7,086 nt of DNA from an uncultured Porphyromonas sp. (GTDB taxonomy: Bacteria > Bacteroidota > Bacteroidia > Bacteroidales > Porphyromonadaceae). Below are positions 1 through 5,904 of the stretch, one piece after another (the stretch's first letter is position 1; each line of letters begins with the position of its first letter). The stretch spans positions 1 through 7,086 of the forward strand of contig CABUDK010000050.1 in assembly GCA_902490315.1 (NCBI GenBank). Direction: 5' to 3'. The notes beneath the pieces are model-generated. The model did not search any database, had not been told where the DNA came from, and saw only the letters and a program-made list of their open reading frames with translations. The position numbers and the translations under genes are program-made.

Positions 1-677
1 AGCGGTCTGCACTTCAAAGTAACAAAAAAATAACGAGACTGACCCACTTTTCGCTTCTTCAATGTGAGATAAGCGTCCATTTGCTTCTTTAGCGCCTCTC
101 CGAAGGGGACTATGCGCTCCTTATGTCCCTTACCCACCACACGCAGCGACATGGATTTGAGATCTACTTGCTGCGTCTCCAGACTAGCCACCTCAGCACG
201 GCGTAAACCTGTTTGATAGATAGTCTCTATGATGAGTCGATTGCGCACTGCGAGAAAGTCCTTTGGGTCAGTCGAGATCGTCTCTAATGCCTCCTCTATC
301 TGGGCTTGTGTGAGGAAGGAGGGGAGTGTGTGCTCTCGCTTGGGACCTCGCAGATAGCGGGTAGGATTACTGTCGATGAGTCCCCGTAGCTGGAGATACT
401 TGTAAAAGGACTTGACGGCGCTCAGATTCTTGTTAACCGTCGTGCTGGTCAGCTCATCGTCCATCTGCTGCATGATCCAGTTACGTACGAGATCGCGGTC
501 GGCATCACTAGGACTCCACTCATCACTAGCCAGCTCTAGAGCAGACTCCATATAGGACTTGATGGCGGGTCGGTAGGTGGTGAGGGTGAGTGGAGAGGCG
601 TTGCGCTCTAGTCGCAGGTACTCCATAAAGGATTCCAAAGTCTGCTGTAGCTCTTCGGTCAGCATGATATGATCCAT
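1..677 (-). CDS. xerC: Tyrosine recombinase XerC/XerD family, C-terminus cut by window edge
   Basis: Site-specific tyrosine recombinase of the Xer family, which resolves chromosome dimers at dif as a XerC/XerD heterotetramer. About 225 residues are visible of the usual 290-300. Residues 8-105 form the N-terminal SAM-like core-binding domain, with the typical VNKNLSAVKSFYKYL helix at 81-95. NPTRYLRGPKRE (104-115) leads into the catalytic domain. The first catalytic Arg is in TGLRRAEV (R159) and the beta-hairpin Lys in VVGKGHKER (K183). The HxxR, second His and Tyr nucleophile motifs lie beyond position 1. I chose ATG 675-677; ATG at 663-665 (MLTEEL) and an in-frame GTG 18 bp upstream are alternatives. 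The gene lies 72 bp downstream of the codirectional 750-1415 gene, with no clear TAnnTTTG promoter in the gap, so cotranscription is possible. The family call is firm. XerC rather than XerD is a guess from the 'NPT..LRGPK...LPSFLT' linker. Confidence 0.9.
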   Translation of the reverse strand, partial: MDHIMLTEELQQTLESFMEYLRLERNASPLTLTTYRPAIKSYMESALELASDEWSPSDADRDLVRNWIMQQMDDELTSTTVNKNLSAVKSFYKYLQLRGLIDSNPTRYLRGPKREHTLPSFLTQAQIEEALETISTDPKDFLAVRNRLIIETIYQTGLRRAEVASLETQQVDLKSMSLRVVGKGHKERIVPFGEALKKQMDAYLTLKKRKVGQSRYFFVTLKCRP

Positions 678-749
678 ACGATTGTGGCTAGTCACTTATA
701 TTATATATGGAGACTAAATGTTCGGGCTACGTATTATTTCCTCTAGAAT
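678..749 (-). other. Short AT-rich gap upstream of the xer gene
   Basis: This spacer separates the stop of the repeat protein from the recombinase start. It contains an imperfect AT-rich palindrome in which TAGTC and GACTA flank a TATATTATATAT core, roughly 690-715. There is no T-tract terminator and no TAnnTTTG element on the minus strand. It may be a weak promoter or operator, or just a spacer in a two-gene transcript; the sequence alone does not decide. Confidence 0.35.
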
Positions 750-1415
750 CTACAGCAAGGGGTTGGGGCGACTTTTGCCGTTACGCATGAAGTAGATCTC
801 GACACCTGGATCTTGCCCGCGAAGCCCTGTGACTCGCTCCTTGAAGGCATCATACAGAATCTCTATATTGCCTACCCCCTTGATGAGGTTAGAGAAGGAG
901 TCGTACTTGATGTCGTAGCCTCCGATCCGTCTGATGCGGTCGGAAAACATTTCGTAGTCTATATCGCAGGCTCCCACCCGCTCCAGTCGACTCGAGAGTA
1001 TATGATACTTAAACTCGTAGGGCCCGAATTGGGTCACACGGTCGGAAAAAGGCTCGTACTTCACTTGCCACCCATAGGGGATCTGATAGACTCCCTCACG
1101 ATAGGAGTAAGCGGGCTGTCCCTTCGTGTCATAGACGATGACATCCTCGAGTTGACCATCACGCAGAACGAAGAGCAGCTTTCTACGCAGTATGATGCCG
1201 ATTCGCTTGCCTGAGACTCCAGCTCCAATGGGTGTCGAAGGCTCCTGGTAGGCATATGGGTTGGGCTGCCTACTGATATATTCCCAAGTGCCATTGGGGT
1301 AGAGCATCACTTCATCGCCATCGCTCGTGATGGCGCGTACCTGTGCTATGGTGTAGGTCGCCCCCAAGAGTATGAGGAGCTGTAGGAGTAAGGCTTTTAA
1401 GGTAAAGTGCTGCAT
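750..1415 (-). CDS. Secreted repeat protein of unknown function (221 aa)
   Basis: I do not recognise a named family. Residues 1-25 are a clear Sec signal peptide: a short polar start, the Leu-rich segment LKALLLQLLILLGATYT, and probable signal peptidase I cleavage after IAQ. There is no lipobox Cys, so the mature protein is probably periplasmic or outer-membrane associated. Residues 26-47 (ITSDGDEVMLYPNGTWEY) match a short motif common near the N-terminus of exported Bacteroidota proteins. Residues 119-203 are five tandem units of exactly 17 residues with consensus K-Y-[DE]-x-F-S-x-R-[IV]-x-x-[IV]-G-x-x-[DE]-[IF]. This pattern suggests a small beta-repeat, distantly like YD-type repeats. Start ATG 1413-1415 fits a promoter 26 bp upstream. 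The function is unknown; a structural or envelope role is inference from the secretion signal and repeats. Confidence 0.8.
   Translation of the reverse strand: MQHFTLKALLLQLLILLGATYTIAQVRAITSDGDEVMLYPNGTWEYISRQPNPYAYQEPSTPIGAGVSGKRIGIILRRKLLFVLRDGQLEDVIVYDTKGQPAYSYREGVYQIPYGWQVKYEPFSDRVTQFGPYEFKYHILSSRLERVGACDIDYEMFSDRIRRIGGYDIKYDSFSNLIKGVGNIEILYDAFKERVTGLRGQDPGVEIYFMRNGKSRPNPLL
807..1061 (-). repeat. Five 51-bp coding repeats (17-aa units) in the secreted protein
   Basis: The units begin at residues 119, 136, 153, 170 and 187 of the 750-1415 protein, starting KYEPFSDRV, KYHILSSRL, DYEMFSDRI, KYDSFSNLI and LYDAFKERV. Period length is exactly 17 residues with no indels. The Tyr, the Phe-Ser pair, the hydrophobic position after Arg and the Gly are best kept. 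The second unit lacks the Phe and the fifth ends degenerately. The DNA copies are diverged, so this is an old duplication held by protein selection rather than a recent minisatellite. Confidence 0.75.
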
Positions 1416-1441
1416 AGTCGTAGTGCTCTAGATGTTATACA

Positions 1442-1449
1442 CAAAGGTA
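1442..1449 (-). promoter_or_regulatory. Bacteroidota-type promoter of the 750-1415 gene (-7 element)
   Basis: Read on the minus strand this is TACCTTTG, a full match to the TAnnTTTG -7 element used by the Bacteroidota primary sigma factor. It lies 26 bp before the ATG, predicting a leader of about 20 nt. A -33 TTTG is not clear; a TTTC about 21 nt further upstream is the closest candidate. Confidence 0.65.
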
Positions 1450-1618
1450 GTAAAATAGGACCAACGAGTAGAAAGTCTCCATTCGATCTAGGCTCTGTAA
1501 TGCACTCAGGAAACGTGCACTTCTACAGCGAACTACACGTCACAGGATATACGTCCCAGGTTACTCGTCGGTTCTGACGGCATCGATTGTTCTGATTCTC
1601 CAAGCAATTCACTGAAAA
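1450..1618. other. Intergenic DNA between the divergent promoters, repeat-poor portion
   Basis: I see no gene, RNA or strong structure here. There is a 5-bp inverted repeat TGCAC/GTGCA at 1501-1519 and three ACGT tetramers (1513, 1537, 1551), which could be chance. A 64-codon minus-strand reading frame begins in the neighbouring repeats and runs into this stretch, but nothing supports it as a gene. Confidence 0.4.
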
Positions 1619-1753
1619 GAATTCTCCACGGAGGAATTTCCCCAATAGCTCCCGAGGAAATAAAAATTCTCCACGGAGGTAAGAGAAATTTCTTCGGAAG
1701 AATCAAACGATACTTCGGAAGAATCAAATGATAAGTCCGAAGAATTTTTTTGT
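1619..1753. repeat. Intergenic block of short repeats with small inverted cores
   Basis: Two repeat types are present. ATTCTCCACGGAGG occurs at 1621-1634 and 1666-1679 (45-bp spacing), with the inverted core CTCC-AC-GGAG. Between them a decayed relative reads CTCCCGAGG. Then a 21-bp unit beginning CTTCGGAAGAATCAAA is repeated head to tail at 1692-1712 and 1713-1733 with one base difference. A third, degenerate copy starts at 1734 with the core flipped to TCCGAAG, followed by seven Ts. All units share a TCC/GGA mini-palindrome followed by GAAT or AAT sequence, as if one element type had multiplied and decayed. There is no spacer structure like a CRISPR. The function is unknown. Confidence 0.7.
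1713..1753 (+). terminator. Possible weak plus-strand terminator formed by the repeats
   Basis: CTTCGGA (1713-1719) and TCCGAAG (1736-1742) form a perfect 7-bp stem with a 16-nt loop. This is followed by AA and seven Ts (1745-1751). The geometry fits a modest intrinsic terminator on the plus strand, but no plus-strand gene lies to the left, and the loop is long. It could equally be a by-product of the repeats. Confidence 0.3.
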
Positions 1754-1763
1754 TCTTCCTTGG

Positions 1764-1807
1764 AAAACAAAAAATAGCCCCAGAGAAAAGGACTTTTCTC
1801 AGGGGCT
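1764..1807 (-). terminator. Strong intrinsic terminator, minus strand, no obvious upstream gene
   Basis: The arms AGCCCCAGAGAAAA (1776-1789) and TTTTCTCAGGGGCT (1794-1807) pair with a single A-A mismatch around a 4-nt loop. On the minus strand the hairpin is followed by ATTTTTTGTTTT (revcomp of 1764-1775), the U-tract of a rho-independent terminator. On the plus strand no T-tract follows, so it is directional. No minus-strand gene lies to the right. It may stop antisense transcription from the pgpH side or end an unrecognised small RNA. Confidence 0.65.
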
Positions 1808-1874
1808 GAGAGCTGAAGTTTGAAAGATATTAAGTTCCGTCCGACAGTTTGGACCCGATGTTGACCCCAAAAAC

Positions 1875-1902
1875 ATTGCAGTCAGATAAATGAGTACCTT
1901 TG
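1875..1902 (+). promoter_or_regulatory. Promoter of the pgpH-aroK operon
   Basis: TACCTTTG at 1895-1902 is a full TAnnTTTG -7 element. ATTG at 1875-1878 is a plausible -33 box with a 16-bp spacer, slightly short for the phylum. The predicted transcript starts a few bases after 1902, leaving a leader of roughly 50 nt before the ATG at 1956. This rules out the ATG at 1890, which lies upstream of the predicted transcription start. Confidence 0.7.
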
Positions 1903-1955
1903 CGGTAGGATTGCCACGAGGGGGAGTAGCTCCCTCCACATTAGTATACAAGACT

Positions 1956-4007
1956 ATGACACAGTTCAAGACGACACACCTATATGCCCTGCTGACCTTT
2001 GTCCTTTTAGCATTGGTTATCACTCTGCTCTCGCCTCATGACGAGGAAACCTTTCAGTACCAAGTGGTAGAGGGTAAGCCGTGGATGGGGGAGGAGCTGC
2101 TGGTAGCACCTTTTACCTTCCCGATCTACAAGTCGGATGAGATGATACAGCGGGAGCGTGACAGCGTACGCCAGACGATCTTGCCTTACTATCAGATCGA
2201 TACGATCACGGGGAGTAAGATGATACGCAAGTGGGACGATGATTGGAGTGCCAAGTGGAGCCGTGAGGTGACGGACGACGCCTACTACTTTTACATGCGT
2301 GACTACCTCAGGGATCTCTATCGTAATGGAATCATAGAGGAGGAGATAGCCTCTAAGCTAAGGCAGGAGGATGTGCTGGAGGTCAAGCTCCTGAGCGCAG
2401 ATCAGGTGAGCCGCCTGACGCCTGCGACGCTCTTCTCGACCCCTATGGAGGCGTATCAGCAAGCTACCGAAAGGTTGCCTCAGGGGATGAGTAAGTCTAT
2501 CGTACGGAAGTTTGACCCGAGTAAGTATATCGAGGTCAATGTCTATCCGAACGAGGCTAAGACACAGCAAGTACTCGATGATGAGCTACGTAATCTCTCT
2601 AAGTCTATGGGAGTGGTCCAAAAGGGAGAGCGCATCATCGGTAAGGGCGAGATCGTGAGCCCACATCAGTACGACATCTTGCAGTCTCTGCGCCGTGTCA
2701 CCGAGGAGCAGCGAGACAGTAACCTGCGGCAGGTATTGCCTATGAGTGTGGGGACTTTCTTGATTATTGCTTCGCTACTGGTGGGGTTGTGGTTCTTCCT
2801 CTACTACTATCGGCCGAAGATTGTCAAGGAGTACAAGAACACGCTCTTCCTCTCACTGCTGATCCTCATCTATGCGATCCTAACGATTATCTTCGCTCGC
2901 AACGAATTGGGTGCGTGGGTCTATGCGATCCCGTTTGTATCGGTGGCAATACTGGTGCGTACCTTCTTTGAGTCTCGTACGGCGCTTTACGTCTTTCTCA
3001 CGACGGTGCTGATCTGCGCACTCTATGTCTCATTCCCGCTGGAGTTTGTTGTGATACAGTTTGTCGCTGGTATGGTGGCGGTCTTTAGCCTTCGATCGCT
3101 CTCCTCACGAGCACAGATCATCCGTGCCACCTTCCTCATCTTCGTCATATACAATGTGATGACCTGTAGCTACTCGCTGATGACGGGAGGGGCGCTGGGG
3201 AGTAATGACTTGAGCAATCTGCTCTACTTCTCGTTCAACCTGATCTTCAACATGTTTAGCTACCTGCTCATCTACCTCATCGAGAGAAGTTTCGGCTATG
3301 TCTCGAACATAACGCTCGTGGAGCTGAGCGACGTCAACCGACCTCTGCCACGGCAGCTCTCGGAGCAGGCTCCTGGCACCTTCCAGCACTCGATGCAGAT
3401 GGCTCTCTTGGCAAGTGATGCGGCTACTGCTATCGGTGCTGATGCCCGTCTCGTACGTGCTGGCGCACTATACCACGACATAGGTAAAATGCGCAATGCG
3501 GCATACTTCACGGAGAATCAAGGTGCGATCAATCCACACGACCAGCTCTCCCCCACCGAAAGCGCTGCTGTCATCATCAAGCATGTGACGGACGGACTGG
3601 CTATGGCGCAAAAGTACAACCTTCCGCAGGCGATCCAAGACTTCATCCGGATGCACCATGGACGAGGCATAACGAAGTACTTCTATAATCAGTATTGCAA
3701 CGAGCATCCCGACGAGACGGTTGATGTGGATAAGTTTACCTATCCCGGACCCAATCCGAATACTAAGGAGACTGGTATCCTAATGCTGGCGGACGCTATC
3801 GAGGCAAGTAGTCGCAGCCTCAAGGATCTCAGCAAGGAGACCTTGATAGCACATGTCAATAAGATCATTGATTCAATCGTCGCCGATGGACTGCTCAACG
3901 ATACGCCTCTGACCTTTAGGGATATCCAGACGATCAAGGATGTTTTTGCTGAGAAGCTCGCCACCATTTATCACTCACGTATTGCTTACCCAGAGCTCAA
4001 GCGATGA
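1956..4007 (+). CDS. pgpH: 7TM-HD phosphohydrolase, predicted c-di-AMP phosphodiesterase
   Basis: Inner-membrane protein of 683 residues with the PgpH (YqfF) layout; characterised members hydrolyse c-di-AMP to pApA. Residues 9-26 are an N-terminal membrane segment, and about 30-260 form the extracytoplasmic 7TMR-HDED region. Seven hydrophobic segments follow between 264 and 444 (approximately 264-286, 296-313, 319-336, 342-357, 362-378, 388-405, 425-444). The cytoplasmic HD domain contains PGTFQHS (H478), the HD pair in YHDIGKM (H507, D508), IKHV (H543), MHHG (H567, H568) and LADAIEASSR (D613), so metal ligands look intact. Start ATG 1956 is chosen because an in-frame ATG at 1890 would overlap the promoter. 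The stop overlaps the aroK start by 4 bp (ATGA), implying translational coupling. Substrate is assigned by family; no cyclase is visible here. Confidence 0.9.
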   Translation: MTQFKTTHLYALLTFVLLALVITLLSPHDEETFQYQVVEGKPWMGEELLVAPFTFPIYKSDEMIQRERDSVRQTILPYYQIDTITGSKMIRKWDDDWSAKWSREVTDDAYYFYMRDYLRDLYRNGIIEEEIASKLRQEDVLEVKLLSADQVSRLTPATLFSTPMEAYQQATERLPQGMSKSIVRKFDPSKYIEVNVYPNEAKTQQVLDDELRNLSKSMGVVQKGERIIGKGEIVSPHQYDILQSLRRVTEEQRDSNLRQVLPMSVGTFLIIASLLVGLWFFLYYYRPKIVKEYKNTLFLSLLILIYAILTIIFARNELGAWVYAIPFVSVAILVRTFFESRTALYVFLTTVLICALYVSFPLEFVVIQFVAGMVAVFSLRSLSSRAQIIRATFLIFVIYNVMTCSYSLMTGGALGSNDLSNLLYFSFNLIFNMFSYLLIYLIERSFGYVSNITLVELSDVNRPLPRQLSEQAPGTFQHSMQMALLASDAATAIGADARLVRAGALYHDIGKMRNAAYFTENQGAINPHDQLSPTESAAVIIKHVTDGLAMAQKYNLPQAIQDFIRMHHGRGITKYFYNQYCNEHPDETVDVDKFTYPGPNPNTKETGILMLADAIEASSRSLKDLSKETLIAHVNKIIDSIVADGLLNDTPLTFRDIQTIKDVFAEKLATIYHSRIAYPELKR

Positions 4008-4540
4008 CCATCTACCTAGTAGGCTATATGAGTGCGGGCAAAAGCACCGTCGGTCGAACGCTGGCGGAGCTGCGCGGCTATGAGTTTGTAGATACAGACA
4101 TTTATATCGAGAGTCGCTTTCGTCAGAGGGTGTCAGACCTCTTTCGGCTGCATGGCGAGGAGTACTTTCGCCAGAAGGAGCGGATGATCCTGGAGGAGAT
4201 CGCCGGGCTCCCCGATGCGGTCATCGCTACGGGTGGAGGTTTGCCTATCTACCATGACAACATGGACCTCCTCTTAGAGAGTGGCACCGTGCTGTACCTA
4301 CGTTATAGCAGTGAGGCGCTAGCTCAGAGACTGGAGCTCACCAAGCGTACTCGTCCCTCGGTGGCGCACCTCTCGGGCGAGCCACTACGACAACATGTCG
4401 AGGAGGCGATGCGTCTCCGTGAGCCGATCTACAGCCGAGCGCATCAAATCATCGACATGGAGGCTCTCGCCGAGCAAGGCATCTCCACCGAGACGAAGAT
4501 AGCCGGCTGGATCGCCCAGCACCTGCCTCCTGCCGAGTGA
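4004..4540 (+). CDS. aroK: Shikimate kinase
   Basis: Cytoplasmic enzyme of 178 residues that phosphorylates shikimate to shikimate 3-phosphate using ATP, the fifth step of the chorismate pathway. The P-loop GYMSAGKST is at 7-15. The Mg/shikimate-binding pair is D30/D32 in FVDTDIYIE. FRQKE at 55-59 supplies the shikimate-binding Arg (R56), the GGG loop is in ATGGGLP (77-79), the lid/adenine Arg lies in TRP (R117-P118), and the second substrate Arg is in LREPIY (R139). Length is normal for AroK. The lid reads RPSVAH instead of the common RPLL. The ATG overlaps the upstream stop, so it is expressed as the second gene of the pgpH operon, with no separate promoter visible. No biosynthetic partner gene is adjacent. 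Confidence 0.93.
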   Translation: MTIYLVGYMSAGKSTVGRTLAELRGYEFVDTDIYIESRFRQRVSDLFRLHGEEYFRQKERMILEEIAGLPDAVIATGGGLPIYHDNMDLLLESGTVLYLRYSSEALAQRLELTKRTRPSVAHLSGEPLRQHVEEAMRLREPIYSRAHQIIDMEALAEQGISTETKIAGWIAQHLPPAE

Positions 4541-4637
4541 AGCGTCTCCCCGACACTTCTGAAGGATTTGTTCCTATTAGATAGATATTGCTGGGTGGTA
4601 AAGTTTTCAAGACAGGGTGTGATGTCGCTCATTTTAG
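4541..4637. other. Gap between aroK and the sigma-54 activator gene
   Basis: The spacer becomes AT-richer than the flanking genes. I find no convincing terminator hairpin with a T-tract after aroK, so some readthrough into the next unit is likely. No small ORF is supported. Confidence 0.4.
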
Positions 4638-4645
4638 TACCTTTG
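4638..4645 (+). promoter_or_regulatory. Promoter of the sigma-54 activator operon, very close to the ATG
   Basis: TACCTTTG is a full match to the -7 element, and the ATG at 4651 follows after only 5 bp. In this phylum transcription starts a few bases after the element, so the transcript would be leaderless or nearly so. The -33 box is weak: TGTG at 4618-4621 with a 16-bp spacer, the same spacing as at the pgpH promoter. Confidence 0.55.
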
Positions 4646-4650
4646 TGCCT

Positions 4651-5904
4651 ATGAACGTGGATCTACAACAGGTGATGCAGCGCTTTGGTATCGTGGGACG
4701 CAATCCGAGCTTCCTACGAGCTATCGAGACGGCCGTACAGGTCGCCCCGACAGATCTATCTGTGCTGGTGACTGGCGAGAGCGGTGTCGGCAAGGAGTTC
4801 TTCCCCAAGATCATACACGCCTACAGTCTCCGCAAGCATCAAGGCTATGTGGCGGTCAATTGTGGAGCTATCCCTGAGGGTACGATCGACTCTGAGCTCT
4901 TCGGGCACCGCAAGGGTTCCTTCACGGGTGCTATCTCTGACCGCAAGGGTTACTTTGAGGAGGCGGACGGTGGCACGATCTTCCTCGATGAGGTGGGGGA
5001 GCTACCGCTGGCTACGCAAGCTCGTCTGCTCCGTGTCTTGGAGTCGGGAGAGTTTATCCCTGTAGGTGCCAGCAAGCCTCTCAAGACCGATGTGCGGGTG
5101 GTCGCTGCGACCAATGTCAATATACAGGAGGCGATAGCTCGTGGCCGCTTTCGCGAAGACCTCTACTATCGTCTCAGCACGGTGCCGATCGTGGTGCCTC
5201 CGCTACGTAAGCGGCAGGAGGATATAGTCCTGCTCTTCAAGCTCTTTGCTTCGCTTAGCGCGGAGAAGAACCAGATCCCGATGCTCGAGATCACGCCCGA
5301 AGCTGAGGAGCTATTGCGACGCTACCCGTGGCCAGGCAACATACGCGAGCTGCGCAACGTGACAGACCGCATCAGCATCTTAGAGTATGATCGTCATCTG
5401 ACGGCTGAAGACCTTCGCGGCTATCTGCCTGAGAGGAGCCCTGAGCTGAGCACCTCGCTGGTCCCCGTGGGACATCAGTCGGATGAGCGCAGCTTTGCCA
5501 ATGAGCGGGAGATACTTTACCAGGTGCTTTTTGATATGAAGCGAGACATTACCTCGCTCAAGCAGACCATCGCCACCATGCGTCAGGAGCCTCACTATGA
5601 GCCGATCCATACGACGCTTGTGCCTACCGATATGGAGCCTATGCACACAGAGGCCGAGGAGGTGACCGAGCCAGATCCAGAGTCTTACCCAGAGTCTCAC
5701 CCAGAGCCTTACAAGCAGCTTACAGAGACCCCTGCAGAGCAGCCGCTCCTACCTGACAGACCGATGACTATCGATGAGGCTGAGCGCATACTGATCATGC
5801 GTGCCTTGGAGCGACATGGGGGCAATAAGACAGAAGCTGCTGAGGAGCTGGCAATATCACCTCGCACGCTTTATCGCAAGCTACAGAGCTATGAGGAGGA
5901 GTAA
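4651..5904 (+). CDS. Sigma-54-dependent activator (AAA+ plus Fis-type HTH), no sensor domain
   Basis: Cytoplasmic transcription activator of 417 residues that would use ATP hydrolysis to open RpoN (sigma-54) promoters. The AAA+ domain starts near residue 11 (RFGIVGRNPSFL), with no receiver, GAF or PAS domain in front. It has Walker A GESGVGKE (42-49), the sigma-54 contact loop GSFTGA (89-94, usually GAFTGA), Walker B TIFLDEVG (109-116), sensor I VRVVAATN (148-155), arginine-finger region GRFREDLYYRLS (165-176) and sensor II PGNIREL (228-234). Residues about 280-312 may be a coiled coil, 313-370 are a Pro/Glu-rich linker, and 374-413 form a Fis-type HTH (NKTEAAEEL...TLYRKL). ATG 4651 is preferred over a TTG at 4588, which precedes the promoter; recalled Bacteroidales relatives also begin about ten residues before RFGI. 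M9 at 4675 is the alternative. lptE overlaps the 3' end. Targets and signal are unknown. Confidence 0.9.
   Translation: MNVDLQQVMQRFGIVGRNPSFLRAIETAVQVAPTDLSVLVTGESGVGKEFFPKIIHAYSLRKHQGYVAVNCGAIPEGTIDSELFGHRKGSFTGAISDRKGYFEEADGGTIFLDEVGELPLATQARLLRVLESGEFIPVGASKPLKTDVRVVAATNVNIQEAIARGRFREDLYYRLSTVPIVVPPLRKRQEDIVLLFKLFASLSAEKNQIPMLEITPEAEELLRRYPWPGNIRELRNVTDRISILEYDRHLTAEDLRGYLPERSPELSTSLVPVGHQSDERSFANEREILYQVLFDMKRDITSLKQTIATMRQEPHYEPIHTTLVPTDMEPMHTEAEEVTEPDPESYPESHPEPYKQLTETPAEQPLLPDRPMTIDEAERILIMRALERHGGNKTEAAEELAISPRTLYRKLQSYEEE
5677..5712 (+). repeat. Three 12-bp tandem repeats in the activator linker
   Basis: CCAGAGTCTTAC, CCAGAGTCTCAC and CCAGAGCCTTAC follow without a gap, in frame, encoding PESY, PESH and PEPY at residues 343-354. 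Copies differ by one base each from the first, so expansion looks recent. The repeat lies in the disordered linker between the AAA+ and HTH domains, where unit number can change without breaking the frame. Confidence 0.75.

Noticed and set aside
1..677. Integrase of a mobile element
   Set aside because: The sequence has the Xer-type NPT...GPK linker and a compact N-terminal domain, with no attachment site, tRNA or cargo genes nearby; it reads as the housekeeping recombinase, although the C-terminus is not visible.
813..1214. 133-codon plus-strand ORF
   Set aside because: It lies wholly antisense to the secreted repeat protein, which has a signal peptide, a promoter and repeats; the plus-strand product shows no recognisable features.
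1533..1727. 64-codon minus-strand ORF with recurring PPWRI-like segments
   Set aside because: The repeated peptide pattern is just the intergenic repeats read in frame. There is no promoter, a strong minus-strand terminator lies just upstream, and it matches no family I know.
1619..1753. CRISPR array
   Set aside because: Units are only 14-21 bp, abut directly or have related sequence between them, have no unique spacers of regular length, and no cas genes are nearby.
1890..1955. Upstream start for pgpH adding 22 residues
   Set aside because: This start lies upstream of the predicted transcription start and includes the -7 element, and the extra residues precede the hydrophobic N-terminus without any membrane-protein logic.
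1903..1955. Riboswitch in the pgpH leader
   Set aside because: The predicted leader is only about 50 nt and shows no known aptamer signature or expression-platform hairpin.
4588..4650. TTG start adding 21 residues to the sigma-54 activator
   Set aside because: It precedes the TACCTTTG promoter element and extends beyond the family's usual start.
5380..5700. 106-codon minus-strand ORF
   Set aside because: Antisense shadow of the activator; its Leu/Trp/Arg-rich composition comes from the complementary Pro/Glu/Ser codons.
5801..5890. Longer start for LptE
   Set aside because: It would place about 30 polar residues before the lipoprotein signal peptide and overlap the regulator's HTH coding region by over 100 bp.
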